From NCBI GenBank assembly GCA_963576725.1, contig OY755247.1, positions 15,006,526 to 15,070,525 of the forward strand: DNA of 64,000 nt. Reading direction: 5' to 3'. Of the stretch, positions 25,201 to 36,090 are shown one piece after another. Positions within the stretch are counted from its first letter, which is position 1; the number at the start of each line of letters is the position of its first letter. The notes under the pieces are model-generated. The model worked only from the letters and a program-made list of their open reading frames with translations. It was not told where the DNA came from and made no database searches. The position numbers and the translations under genes were made by a program. This DNA comes from Azorinus chamasolen (lineage: Eukaryota; Mollusca; Bivalvia; Cardiida; Solecurtidae).

Positions 25201-28200
25201 GGCCTAGGCCATTTCTTCCCCCCTATCTAAAAAGATACAATCATATCAAAGGGGAGAAAAAAAGGCCTGGGCCAATTCTTCCCCCCTATCTAAAAAGATA
25301 AAATCAATTCACAGGGGAGAAAAAAAGGCTTGGGCCATTTCTCCCCCCACTATCTAAAAAGATAAAATCATATCAAAGGGGAGAAAAAAAGGCCTTGGCC
25401 ATTTCTTCCCCATCCCCTATCCGAAAAGATACAATCAATTCACAGGGGAGAAAAAAACGCCTGGGCCATTTCTTCTCCCCCTATCTAAAAAGATATGATC
25501 ATATAAAAGGGGAGAAAAAAGGCCTGGGCCATTTCTTCCCCCCCCTATTTTAAAAGATAAAATATCAAAGGGGAGAAAAAAAGGCCTAGGCCATTTCTTC
25601 CCCATCCCCTATCCGAAAAGATACAATCAATTCACAAGGGAAAAAAAAAGCCTAGGCCATTTCTTCCCCATCCCCTATCTGAAAAGATACAATCAATTCA
25701 CAGGGGAGAAAAAAGGCCTAGGTCATTTCTTCCCCCTATCTAAAAAGATAAAATCATATCAAAGGGGAGAAAAAAAGGTCTGTGCCAATTTTTCCCCCCT
25801 ATCCAAAAAGATAAAATCAATTCACACGGGAGAAAAAAAGGCCTGGGCCATTTCTTCCCCCCCCTATCTAAAAAGATACAATCATATCAAAGGGGAGAAA
25901 AAAAGGCCTAGGCCATTTCTTCCCCCCTATCTAAAAAGATAAAATCAATTCACAGGGGAGAAAAAAAGGACTATAACATTTCTTCCCCATCCCCTATCTG
26001 AAAAGATACAATCAATTCACAGGGGAGAAAAAAAGGCATAGGCCATTTCTTCCCCCCTATCTAAAAAGATAAAATCATATCAAAGGGGAGAAAAAAAGGC
26101 CTGGGCCATTTCTCCCCCCCCCCCTATCTAAAAAGATAAAATCATATCAAAGGGGAGAAAAAAAGGCCTGGGCCATTTCTTCCCCCCCCCCCTTATCTAA
26201 GAAGATACCATCAATTCACAGGGGAGAAAAAAAGGCCTGGGTTATTTCTTCCCCATCCCCTATCAGAAAAGATACAATTAACAGGGGAGAAAAAAGGCCT
26301 AGGTCATTTCTTCCCCCTATCTAAAAAGATAAAATCATATCAAAGGGGAGAAAAAAAAGGTCTGGGCCAATTTTTCCCCCGTATCCGAAAAGATAAAATC
26401 AATTCACACGGGAGAAAAAAAGGCATGGGCCATTTCTTCCCCCCCCCCTATCTAAAAAGATACAATCATATCAAAGGGGAGAAAAAAAGGCCTAGGCCAT
26501 TTCTTCCCCCCTATCTAAAAAGATAAAATCAATTCACAGGGGAGAAAAAAGGACTATAACATTTCTTCCCCATCCCCTATCTGAAAAGATACAATCAATT
26601 CACAGGGGAGAAAAAAAGGCCTAGGCCATTTCTTTCCCCCTATCTAAAAAGATAAAATCATATGAAAGGGGAGAAAAAAAGGCCTAGGTAATTTCTTCCC
26701 CATCCCCTATCCGAAAAAATAAAAAAGGCCTGGGCCATTTCTTCCACCCCCCCCCCTTATCTAAAAAGATAAAATCATATCAAAGGGGAGAAAAAAAGGC
26801 CTAGGCCATTTCTTCCCCATCCCCTATCTGAAAAGATACAATCAATTCACAAGGGAAAAAAAAAGCCTAGGCCATTTCTTCCCCATCCCCTATCTGAAAA
26901 GATACAATCAATTCACAGGGGAGAAAAAAAGGCCTAGGCCATTTCTTCCCCCCTATCTAAAAAGATAAAATCATATCAAAGGGGAGAAAAAAGGCCTAGG
27001 CTATTTCTTCCCCATCCCCTATCCGAAAAGATACAATCAATTCACAGGGGAGAAAAAAAAGCCTAGGCCATTTCTTCCCCCCCCCCTTATCTAAAAAGAT
27101 AAAATCATATCAAAGGGGAGAAAAAAAGGCCTAGGTCATTTCTTTCCCATCCCCTATCCGAAAAGATACAATCAATTCACAGGGGAGAAAAAAGGGCCTG
27201 GGCCATTTCTCCCCCCCACCCTATCTAAAAAGATAAAATCATATCAAAGGGGAGAAAAAAAGGCCTAGGCCATTTCTTCCCCATCCCCTATCCGAAAAGA
27301 TACAATCAATTCACAGGGGAGAAAAAAAGGCCTACGCCGTTTCTTCCCCATCCCCTATCAGAAAAGATGCAATCAATTAACAGGGGAGAAAAAAGGCCTA
27401 GGTCATTTCTTCCCCCTATCTAAAAAGATAAAATCATATCAAAGGGGAGAAAAAAAAGGTCTGGGCCAATTTTTCCCCCCTATCCGAAAAGATAAAATCA
27501 ATTCACACGGGAGAAAAAAAGGCCTGGGCCATTTCTTTCCCCCCTATCTAAAAAGATACAATCATATCAAAGGGGAGAAAAAAAGGCCTAGGCCATTTCT
27601 TCCCCCCTATCTAAAAAGATAAAATCAATTCACAGGGGAGAAAAAAAGGACTATAACATTTCTTCCCCATCCCCTATCTGAAAAGATACAATCAATTCAC
27701 AGGGGAGAAAAAAAGGCCTAGGCCATTTCTTCCCCCCTATCTAAAAAGATAAAATCATATCAAAGGGGAGAAAAAAAGGCCTGGGCCATTTCTCCCCCCC
27801 CCCTATCTAAAAAGATAAAATCATATCAAAGGGGAGAAAAAAAGGCCTGGGCCATTTCTTCCCCCCCCCTATCTAAGAAGATACCATCAATTCACAGGGG
27901 AGAAAAAAAGGCCTGGGTCATTTCTTCCCCCCCCCCTTATCTAAAAAGTTAAAATCATATCAAAGGGGAGAAAAAAAGGCCTGGGCCATTTCTTCCCCCC
28001 TCCCCTTATCTAAAAAGATAAAATCATATCAAAGGGGAGAAAAAAAGGCCTGGGCCATTTCTTCCCCCCCCCTATCCGAAAAGATACCATCAATTCACAG
28101 GGGAGAAAAAAAGGCCTGGGCCATTTCTTCCCCCCTATCTAAAAAGATACAATCAATTCACAGGGGAGAAAAAAAGGCCTGGGCCATTTCTTCCCCCCCC

Positions 28201-28317
28201 CCCCTATCTAAAAAGATAAAATCATATCAAAGTGGAGAAAAAAAGGCCTGGGTCATTTCTCCCCCCCCCCCCCCCCCCCCTATCTAAAAAGATAAAATCA
28301 TATCAAAGGGGAGAAAA
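19256..28317. repeat. Minisatellite array, segment 5 (9 kb)
   Basis: Longest uninterrupted stretch, about 140 monomers. A scrambled junction lies at about 20035-20095 (TAATTTCTCTGGGCC and AATGGTGAATATAGG, not found in other monomers). Blocks at 20.3-21.4 kb recur at 26.7-27.4 kb; the rare marker GGCCTACGCCGTTTC occurs at about 21307 and 27330. A 20-base C-run at 28261-28280 sits near its end. No gene. Confidence 0.95.
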
Positions 28318-29791
28318 ACAAGAGGGCCAGAATGGCCCTGACATCGCTCACCAGACAATCAGAGGAGAAGATTTTCAAAGTTTTCACATATGTTTCTATT
28401 GAAAACTTAACACCCCAGGGGCGGTGCCAATTTTGACCCCGGGGACACAATTTATATAACTTTTGTAGAGGACCAGAACATGATGCTGAAAGAATGTAGT
28501 GAAAGAATGGATAGAGCATAGACCACTGGAACTTGTATTAATTCTTTGGATGCTAGAGGCAGATTATCCCACCACTAATGACCTATGCAAACAGTTTGGA
28601 TCCAGATCAGGGCCCACATAATGTGGAGCCTGATCTGATATCCAAATTGTTTGTAAATGAGACTGAACTTCTGAAAAACTTAGAAAGAAAGTGTGTAGTG
28701 GGATTCTCCCACCACTAATGACCTATGCAAACAGTTTGGATCCAGATCAGGGCCAATATAATGTGGGGCCTGATCTGGTATCCAAACTGTTTGTCAATGA
28801 GTCTGAATTCTGAAAAACTTAGAAAGAAATTGTGTAGTACAGATAACTTATGAATATGCTGCAGACAACCATTTAGCAGATGACAAAATTACCCAGCATG
28901 CAAAGAGTTAAGCTGAAATTCACAACAGATATGCTCTATATTGATATCCGGTAGCTTAATGAAGGGCATAGGTATGAAAAAAAGCTTTAAGAGTGTTCTG
29001 CATATTAAGAACTATCCACAATTTTCTCAATCTTAAATGAGAGTGTGTTATTTGTCTAAACACAATTTCTACTCAACTGATCAGGCTAAGGGTGGTTATA
29101 TAAGAAGGTCTGAGCTCTGCAGGCTGATATATTAAGGAGAAACCTTTAGGCTGTCGTTTCTGAAGTGAAGAAGACTGTACACACAGGGCAGGGCCAATTT
29201 TAACCCAAGAACTATGATACTTATAAAACCCATAAAGTTATGCTAAGTAAATCTATACACCAAATATCTAAGCTCTGGGGCATGTAGTTTCTGACAAGAA
29301 TACTTTTAAAGTTTTTCCTATGCATAACTAGTGATCCTATGGGCTGTTTAAGTAGTCAGCTTAAAAAAACTGGCAATCCATGGGGTGAGACCAATTTTTA
29401 CCCTAGGGGCATAATTTATATAACTTTTGTAGAAGCCTTGAAGTTGAAGCTATGTGCCAAATATGAAAGCAGAGGACCTTCTAGTTTTAGAGGAGATGAT
29501 GTTCAAAGTTTTCACTATATGTTTCTATTGAAAACTGAAAACCCCTGGGGCAGGGCCAATTTTGACCCCAGGGGTATAATTTATATAACTTTTGTAGAGG
29601 ACCAACAGATGATGCTATATGCCAAAGATGAAAGATCAGAACCCTGTAGATTCAGAGGAGAAGATTTTTAAAGGCTCAAATTGTTGACGACTGACGACGC
29701 ACGACGGACGACGGACGACGCACGCCGACGGACGACGGACATCAGGCAATCACAAAAGCTCACCCTGAGCACTTTGTGCTCTGGTGAGCTA
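28318..29791 (+). mobile_element. HINE-like element E5
   Basis: Starts ACAAGAG with hairpin AGGGCCA GAA TGGCCCT, then CGCTCACCAGA; its inverse complement TCTGGTGAG ends the element as part of a hairpin (CTCACCCTGAGCACTTTGTG to CTCTGGTGAG, 29759-29788) followed by CTA. It carries divergent repeats of a GGGCCAATTTTGACCCC box (28430, 29380, 29555), an internal ~140-bp direct duplication (about 28562 and 28702, box CCACCACTAATGACC), and an ACGACGG microsatellite (29682-29742). The flanks are minisatellite A-runs on both sides. Open frames inside are not protein-like. Confidence 0.72.
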
Positions 29792-31738
29792 AAAAGGCCT
29801 GGGCCATTTCTTCCCCTCCTATCTAAAAAGATATGATCATATCAAAGGGGAGAAAAAAAGGCCTGGGCCATTTCTTCCCAATCCCCTATCAAAAAAGATA
29901 AAATCAATTCACAGGGGAGAAAACAAGGCCTGGGCCATTTCTTCTCCCCCTATCTAAAAAGATATGATCATATCAAAGGGGAGAAAAAAACGGCCTGGGC
30001 CATTTCTTCCCCCCCCCCCCCTATCTAAAAAGATAAATCATATCAAAGGGGAGAAAAGAAAGGCCTAGGGCATTTCTTCCCCATCCCCTATCCAAAAAGA
30101 TAAAATCATATCACAGGTCATATCACAGGGGAGAAAAAAGGCCTCGGCCATTTCTCCCCCCCCCCCCCCCCTTATCTAAAAAGATAAAATTATATCAAAG
30201 GGGAGAAAAAAGGCCTGGGCCATTTCTTCCCCCCCCCCCCCTATCTAAAAAGATAAAATCATATCAAAGGGGAGAAAAAAGGCCTGGGCCATTTCTCCCC
30301 CCCCCCCTTATCTAAAAAGATAAAATCATATCAAAGGGGAGAAAAAAAGGCCTGGGCCATTTCTTCCCCCCCCCCCCCTATCTAAAAAGATACAATCAAT
30401 TCATAGGGGAGAAAAAAGGCCTAGGCCATTTCTTCCCCCCTATCTAAAAAATTCAAATCATATCAAAGGGGAGAAAAAAAGGCCTGGGCCATTTCTTCCT
30501 CCCTATCTAAAAAGATACAATCATATCAAAGGGGAGAAAAAAAAAAGCCTAGGCCATTTCTTCCCCCCTATCTAAAAAAATAAAATCATATCAAAGGGGA
30601 GAAAAAAAGACCTGTGCCATTTCTTCCCCATCCCCTATCTGAAAAGATACAATCAATTCACAGGGGAGAAAAAAAGGCCTAGGCCATTTCTTCCCCCCTA
30701 TCTAAAAGGATAAAATCATATCAATGGGAGAAAAAAAGGCCTGGGCCATTTCTTCCCCCCTATCTAAAAAGATACAATCAATTCACAGGGGAGAAAAAAA
30801 GGCCTGGGCCATTTCTTCCCCCCCCCCCTTATCTAAAAAGATAAAATCATATCAAAGGGGAGAAAAAAAGGCCTGGGCCATTTCTCCCCCCCCCCCCCCT
30901 AATCTAAAAAGATAAAATCATATCAAAGGGGAAAAAAGGCCTAGGCCATTTCTTCCCCCCTATCTAAAAAGATATGATCATATCAAAGGGGAGAAAACAA
31001 GGCCTGGGTCATTTCTTCTCCCCCTATCTAAAAAGATATGATCATATCAAAGGGGAGAAAAAAAGGCCTGGGCCATTTCTTCCCCCCCCCCTATCTAAAA
31101 AGATAAAATCATATCAAAGGAGAGAAAAGAAAGGCCTAGGTCATTTCTTCCCCATCCCCTATCCAAAAAGATAAAATCATATCACAGGGGAGAAAAAAGG
31201 CCTCGGCCATTTCTCCCCCCCCCCCCTTATCTAAAAAGATAAAATCATATCAAAGGGGAGAAAAAAGGCCTGGGCCATTTCTTCCCCCCCCCCCTATCTA
31301 AAAAGATAAAATCATATCAAAGGGGAGAAAAAAGGCCTGGGCCATTTCTTCCCCCCCCCCCTTATCTAAAAAGATAAAATCATATCAAAGGGGAAAAAAG
31401 GCCTAGACCATTTCTTCCCCCCTATCTATAAAGATATGATCATATCAAAGGGGAGAAAAAAGGCCTGGGCCATTTCTTCCCCCCTATCTAAAAAGATATG
31501 ATCATATCAAAGGGGGAAAAAAAGGCCTGGGCCATTTCTTCCCCCCCTATCTAAAAAGATACAATCAATTCACAGGGGAGAAAAAAAAGGCCTGGGCCAT
31601 TTCTTCCCCCCCCCCTATCTAAAAAGATAAAATCAATTCACAGGGGGAGAAAAAAAGGCCTAGGCCATTTCTTCCCCCCCCCCTTATCTAAAAAGATAAA
31701 ATCATATCAAAGGGGAGAAAAAAAGGCCTGGGCCATTT
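29792..31738. repeat. Minisatellite array, segment 6
   Basis: Same monomer family running into the assembly gap. One monomer at about 30107-30129 shows a small internal duplication (ATATCACAGGTCATATCACAG). No gene. Confidence 0.95.
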
Positions 31739-31938
31739 NNNNNNNNNNNNNNNNNNNNNNNNNNNNNNNNNNNNNNNNNNNNNNNNNNNNNNNNNNNNNN
31801 NNNNNNNNNNNNNNNNNNNNNNNNNNNNNNNNNNNNNNNNNNNNNNNNNNNNNNNNNNNNNNNNNNNNNNNNNNNNNNNNNNNNNNNNNNNNNNNNNNNN
31901 NNNNNNNNNNNNNNNNNNNNNNNNNNNNNNNNNNNNNN
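31739..31938. other. Assembly gap (200 N)
   Basis: A run of 200 N between minisatellite and unique AT-rich DNA. The round length suggests a placeholder, so the true array length here is unknown. Confidence 0.98.
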
Positions 31939-33174
31939 CATGCATGTTGATCTACCAAGATTGGCAAGAACACAATTAAAAGTAATAAAGAAAACATTTT
32001 TTGAAAATCAAATCCATTTATTTATTAAAATAAGAAAACAAAAGTATATCAGTTGTCTATATAAATATATTTACTTTTAAAAGAAAATGACCATTCTTTT
32101 ATTCATTGATCATAATGAAAATCCTTTGGAATTTTCAAAATTAATTGATTTTATGCAATATGGCTAAAAACTATTATTTTCAAGATTGGGTAAGTATGAA
32201 TAACTGAAATGTAAATACATAGATTTTTTTTGATTTTTTTTTTTTGGGGGGGGGGGTGGGGGGTGGGGGGGGGGGTGTTCTGAACATTACCAAATTATAT
32301 AAAAAAGCAGAATATCCAAGCAACTTACCATAGCATCACACTAGTTCTTTCTTCAAAATGTGAAAACAACCCTGATCAAAACTACAAACATTAAATGTAA
32401 CAGTTTAACACGAGGATCATGATGGCCCTTAATCGCTCACCTGGTTATAACAGAAATATGTATACATGTACAATGAAAAAGATATTCCATTGTTATCTTA
32501 TTTTACAATAAAAGTTTTTTTTATTTGGCTATATTCCCAATGGCAAAAGGTGTGTTTTTCACCTATTTTTTAGGACAATCTCAATTTACAAAAATTAATT
32601 CATACTTTTTTATCATTCGGAATGTTCGGAGTTATTCTTTCATTACTAGTTATTGATCAATACAGTAAAACGTTTATCGGTCGAAGAGCATACTGCTTAG
32701 CGTCTTGATATGTCACCCCCGTCCCCTCGTTTTGCGACATTGTCTCCACGCATGAGTAATTTACATGCCACATGTAGTATTTGTGGACAACGTAGCAATT
32801 TGCATTTTATCACGACTGGTTCCTGAACAATTTATTTGCTAAACTCAAGTATAGCGAAAACCGGAACCAACTCGTGAATGCGTAATCCGGGTGTTCTCCG
32901 CTGGGGATTACCATGATTGGTCCATACCAAAATAGTCCAAGCGTGTATCACAGCATGACAGCGTGATAAAGGTGGTCTGTCTATGTGTAGAGAACTAACA
33001 GATAATCTCCCACAAATATCGGTCACTAAAAAAATTGCCATGGTAAAATTTCAAAACGGTAGGGAAAACTAAAAAGGGCCCATTAATAAAAATGGTATCT
33101 TGGCAGCCAGCTGGGGGGGCCCGGGCCCCCGAGCCCCCCACCTGGGTACGTGCCTGGGCACCTGTGAGCTGATC
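31939..33174. other. Non-coding intergenic stretch
   Basis: AT-rich DNA without a supportable gene. It holds a G-tract at 32246-32275 (runs of 11, 6 and 11 G separated by single T). At 32406-32450 a fragment (GATCATGATGGCCCTTAATC then GCTCACCTGG) resembles the 5' end of E5. At about 33105-33145 a GC-rich palindrome (GGGGGCCCGGGCCCCC) probably belongs to a repeat end. Confidence 0.6.
32246..32277 (+). other. G-rich tract, possible G-quadruplex
   Basis: At least three G-runs of 6 or more in about 30 bases on the plus strand. Long runs can supply four tetrad-forming blocks. The base count may be imprecise, since such tracts sequence poorly. Confidence 0.5.
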
Positions 33175-33628
33175 AAGGCTACGATGCATTGGGGAAAATA
33201 TCACATGATCGAACCTAGGTTGTGACGTCAAAAATACAATATGACGATTGGTTGACAGGAACCATTGGCTAAATAAACAGTTTGTTAGTTAGTCCATGGT
33301 TCTTTCATAAAGTGTCGAACTAAACAATATAGTCGACACTTTTTGAGGCATCTGATTGACCGAGAGCTCTCAGCCATGTGCTAACACAGATTAGCACATG
33401 GCTTGGAGCTCTCGCCTCGGCCAATCAGATGCCTCAAAAGGTGTCGACTATATCGTTTAGTTCGACGTTTTTTGAAAAAAAACCATGGACTAACTAACAA
33501 ACTGTTCATTTAGTCAATGGTTCCTGTCGACCAATCACCACAACGCATTTTTGACGCCACATTCTATACGCTCTCGCGTGATATTTCCCCTCCAATGCAT
33601 CGTAGCCCCTCCAATGCATCGTAGCCTT
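33175..33628. mobile_element. Foldback (long inverted repeat) element
   Basis: The left end AAGGCTACGATGCATTGG is matched inverted by CCAATGCATCGTAGCCTT at the right end. Complementary blocks continue inward on both sides: TGACGTCAAAAAT/ATTTTTGACG, ATTGGTTGACAGGAACCATT, AACAGTTTGTTAGTTAGTCC, CATCTGATTGACCGAGAGCT. They meet at a centre near 33390 (CATGTGCTAA ... TTAGCACATG). The right end carries a duplicated CCTCCAATGCATCGTAGCC. There is no coding capacity. This is a foldback or palindromic MITE of unknown superfamily. Confidence 0.75.
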
Positions 33629-35020
33629 AATAAGCTGGTTACACTGAACTACAGTAAAACTTAGGTTTAACGACAAGTTTAAGGGAAAAGTATTTGCAGT
33701 TTTATATACAGGTGACACTTTAATGCAGTACTAAAGTTATGCAGAAAGCTCCTATTCTGAGTTTTCTATATTACTTTTATCCCGCATTCAAGCAATCAAG
33801 TTGCCTTTAAAAAGCGGTAGATCTACCACACATAGAATCTAGTGTAGATCTATTCTTTTATTGGTAGTTGTAGAAGTTTTACTGTAAACAATGAACAATC
33901 ATTTTTTTTAGGAAAATTGAGATTAGAAATTACACAAATTTTCAAGTTTTAGTGAGTGAAAAGTTGAAAACAATCTTTATCCAAAAATTAAAGAAAATTA
34001 TAGACCTGTATAGATCTAGATCTATAAGGATCTAGATCTAAAGGCTAAATTAATTCACTATTCAACAGCAACTTTTATTTCAATTGCAACATATTGAAAT
34101 AAAAATTATTATTGATTAGGTCTATTTAATTGAACATGGTTTAATACCTTGCCTTTAAATTCCCAGCTTTATCATCCAAAATAATGGATTCAGGCACAAT
34201 TGATTTTCAATCTTGCGCGAAAAGAAAGCAGGAAAAATCAGCACGCGTTCGATAACGTCAAATTGATGACGTTTATTTCTTGTTTTTCCATGAGCCCAAG
34301 CCAGTGCTAAATAGGTTAACAAACGGTTGAGCGCGACTAAACGATACAGTTCTCAGGGGCTACGCCCCCTCGAACTATATCGTTTACTCGCGCTCAGTCA
34401 TAGTCTAACCTATGCGTCAACCTGTGTCCTAGAGAGGTTGGTTGTCACTTTGGCGACTCGTCGTAAAAGCGTGTTAATATTCTTAGAAAAAAATTAATGA
34501 CTGCTCATCAAGAGTGATTTCTTTGATAAATGAGACACAGTTTATGGAAATCGGTGGTCAAATAAGGATTCAAGGACGATCGCATCGATTTTTGTGCAGA
34601 TTTCGGCCGGAGTTGAATATCTTTAGCTTTAACTTATTATATAGAGCAGGGGTGTTCGCGAAAAAAAATAGAAATCTAATTTTTTATTTGTTTTTGTTTG
34701 GGTCAGAAAACTATATGTTTTAGATACTTATGACATGTGATTAAAAATAATGTAGATCTATTTGTGATGGAGTTGTTGTTAAGACATAGCATGCGAAGGG
34801 CACCTGTGGATCACAAGTTAAAGGGAAATGAAGTTGCAGTTTTATATACAGGTGATAGCTTTATGCGGTATTAAAGTTATGCAGAATGCTCCCATTTTGA
34901 GCTTTCTGTGTTACTTTTATCCTGCATTCAAGCAACTAAGTTTGATACCATGCATAGTGTATTCTTTTATTGGCCATTGTACATAGGTAATCAAGTTTTG
35001 TGAGGACATTGACAAAAGAA
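33629..35020. other. Non-coding stretch with MITE relics
   Basis: No gene seen. At 33648-33889 TACAGTAAAACTT and AAGTTTTACTGTA face each other around a decayed palindrome with GCAGAAAGCTCC, a relative of the element at 50421. At 34307-34410 lies an imperfect palindrome (GAGCGCGACTAAACGATA facing TATCGTTTACTCGCGCTC). At 34818-34935 another half-decayed copy (TATACAGGTGATAGCTTTAT) of the 33.65 kb family occurs. Confidence 0.6.
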
Positions 35021-36090
35021 ACTAGAATTGTTTTTGATACAAAAACCGGTGCCCCCCCCCCCCCCCCCCGCCCCCAAGCGTGTGGACAAAATTTTCCAAA
35101 GTCCCATAACTCTGGAGAAAACACAGAACCGGAAAAGGAATAAACTATGCACAACTAGCCATGGTGCTGATCAATCCTATGAAGTTCCATGAAAATCCAA
35201 TAAAAGATTGTTGGGGAAACCCCCCTGGACAAACTTTTCCATGTAAAAATTTCAAAGTCCCATAACTTCGCAGAAAAGTTTTGCAGAAAATCATCAAACC
35301 GGAAAAGGAATAAGATATACACAACTAGGCATGATGCTAATCAATTCTATGAAATTTAATGAATATCCAATTAAAGGTTTTGGAGAAACCCTGCAAACAA
35401 AATTTCCATGTTAAAATTTCGAAGTCCCATAACTCTGCAGAAAATGGGAGGGAATAACTCCAATATTATTGAAGCCAGAGTTACGATACTTGTGCATAAC
35501 ACTTCCTTCCATCATGCTCTTTCCATGCATGAAATGTCATTCCAATAGCATCAGTAGAGCAGGAGTTATTTATTGCACAAAAATGTAACAAGGGGAAATA
35601 ACTCCAAAATTATTGAAGCTAGAGATATGGCCCTTATGCATGACACTTCCTTTCATCATGCTCTGTCAATGTATGAAGTTTCAATCAATTGGCATTAGCC
35701 ATGTAGGAGTTATCGTCCGGACAAGAAAAAGTCAATAATTGACCTTGAATTGTAAACATGACCTTGAATTGTGAACTTGACCTTTGAAGAATGTGCCTGA
35801 ATTCTGCTGTGTGCACATCGCCTTGTTATGGAGAACATTTGTGCCACAGCATTTTGAAATCCTCCCAAGGGTTTAAGAGGTATGGAGCGGACACGAAGGG
35901 TATGGCTAAAAACATTTGACCTTGAATTGTCACCTTGACCTTTGACCCATGTGCCTGAATCGAACGCTCTGCACATCGTCTTGTTGAGTCATACATTTGT
36001 GCTAAAGCATTTTGAAATCATTCCATGTTTGTGAGAGATATGGAGCGGACACGAGTGTGGCAGACAGACAGACGGACGGACAATACGCCC
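35021..36090 (+). mobile_element. Pearl/HINE-like element E7
   Basis: Starts ACTAGAATT with hairpin GTTTTT GATAC AAAAAC, then CCGGTG and a C-run (about 35052-35079). It contains divergent repeats of AAATTTCAAAGTCCCATAAC-type and GGGAAATAACTCCAAAATTA-type blocks. Two copies of a TTGACCTTGAATTGT/CTTGACCTTTGA block follow (35750-36000), then a GACAGACGGACGG microsatellite (36062-36082). The 5' end matches the minus-strand element at 51046-51630. A clear 3' hairpin is not visible; the sequence runs into CGCCCCCTCGAACTAGATC, half of the palindrome at 34307. Probably damaged or fused at the 3' side. Confidence 0.55.

Noticed and set aside
28298..29671. Frames inside E5 (e.g. 110 aa at 29339)
   Set aside because: They coincide with the element's tandem repeats and contain two diverged copies of the same peptide.
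133..31738. Many 65-110 aa open frames such as KGLGHFFP/KKAWAISSP repeats
   Set aside because: They are translations of the minisatellite monomer, change frame with C-tract length, and have no protein family features.
31688..31997. Frames across the N gap
   Set aside because: Made of undetermined residues; an artefact of the gap.
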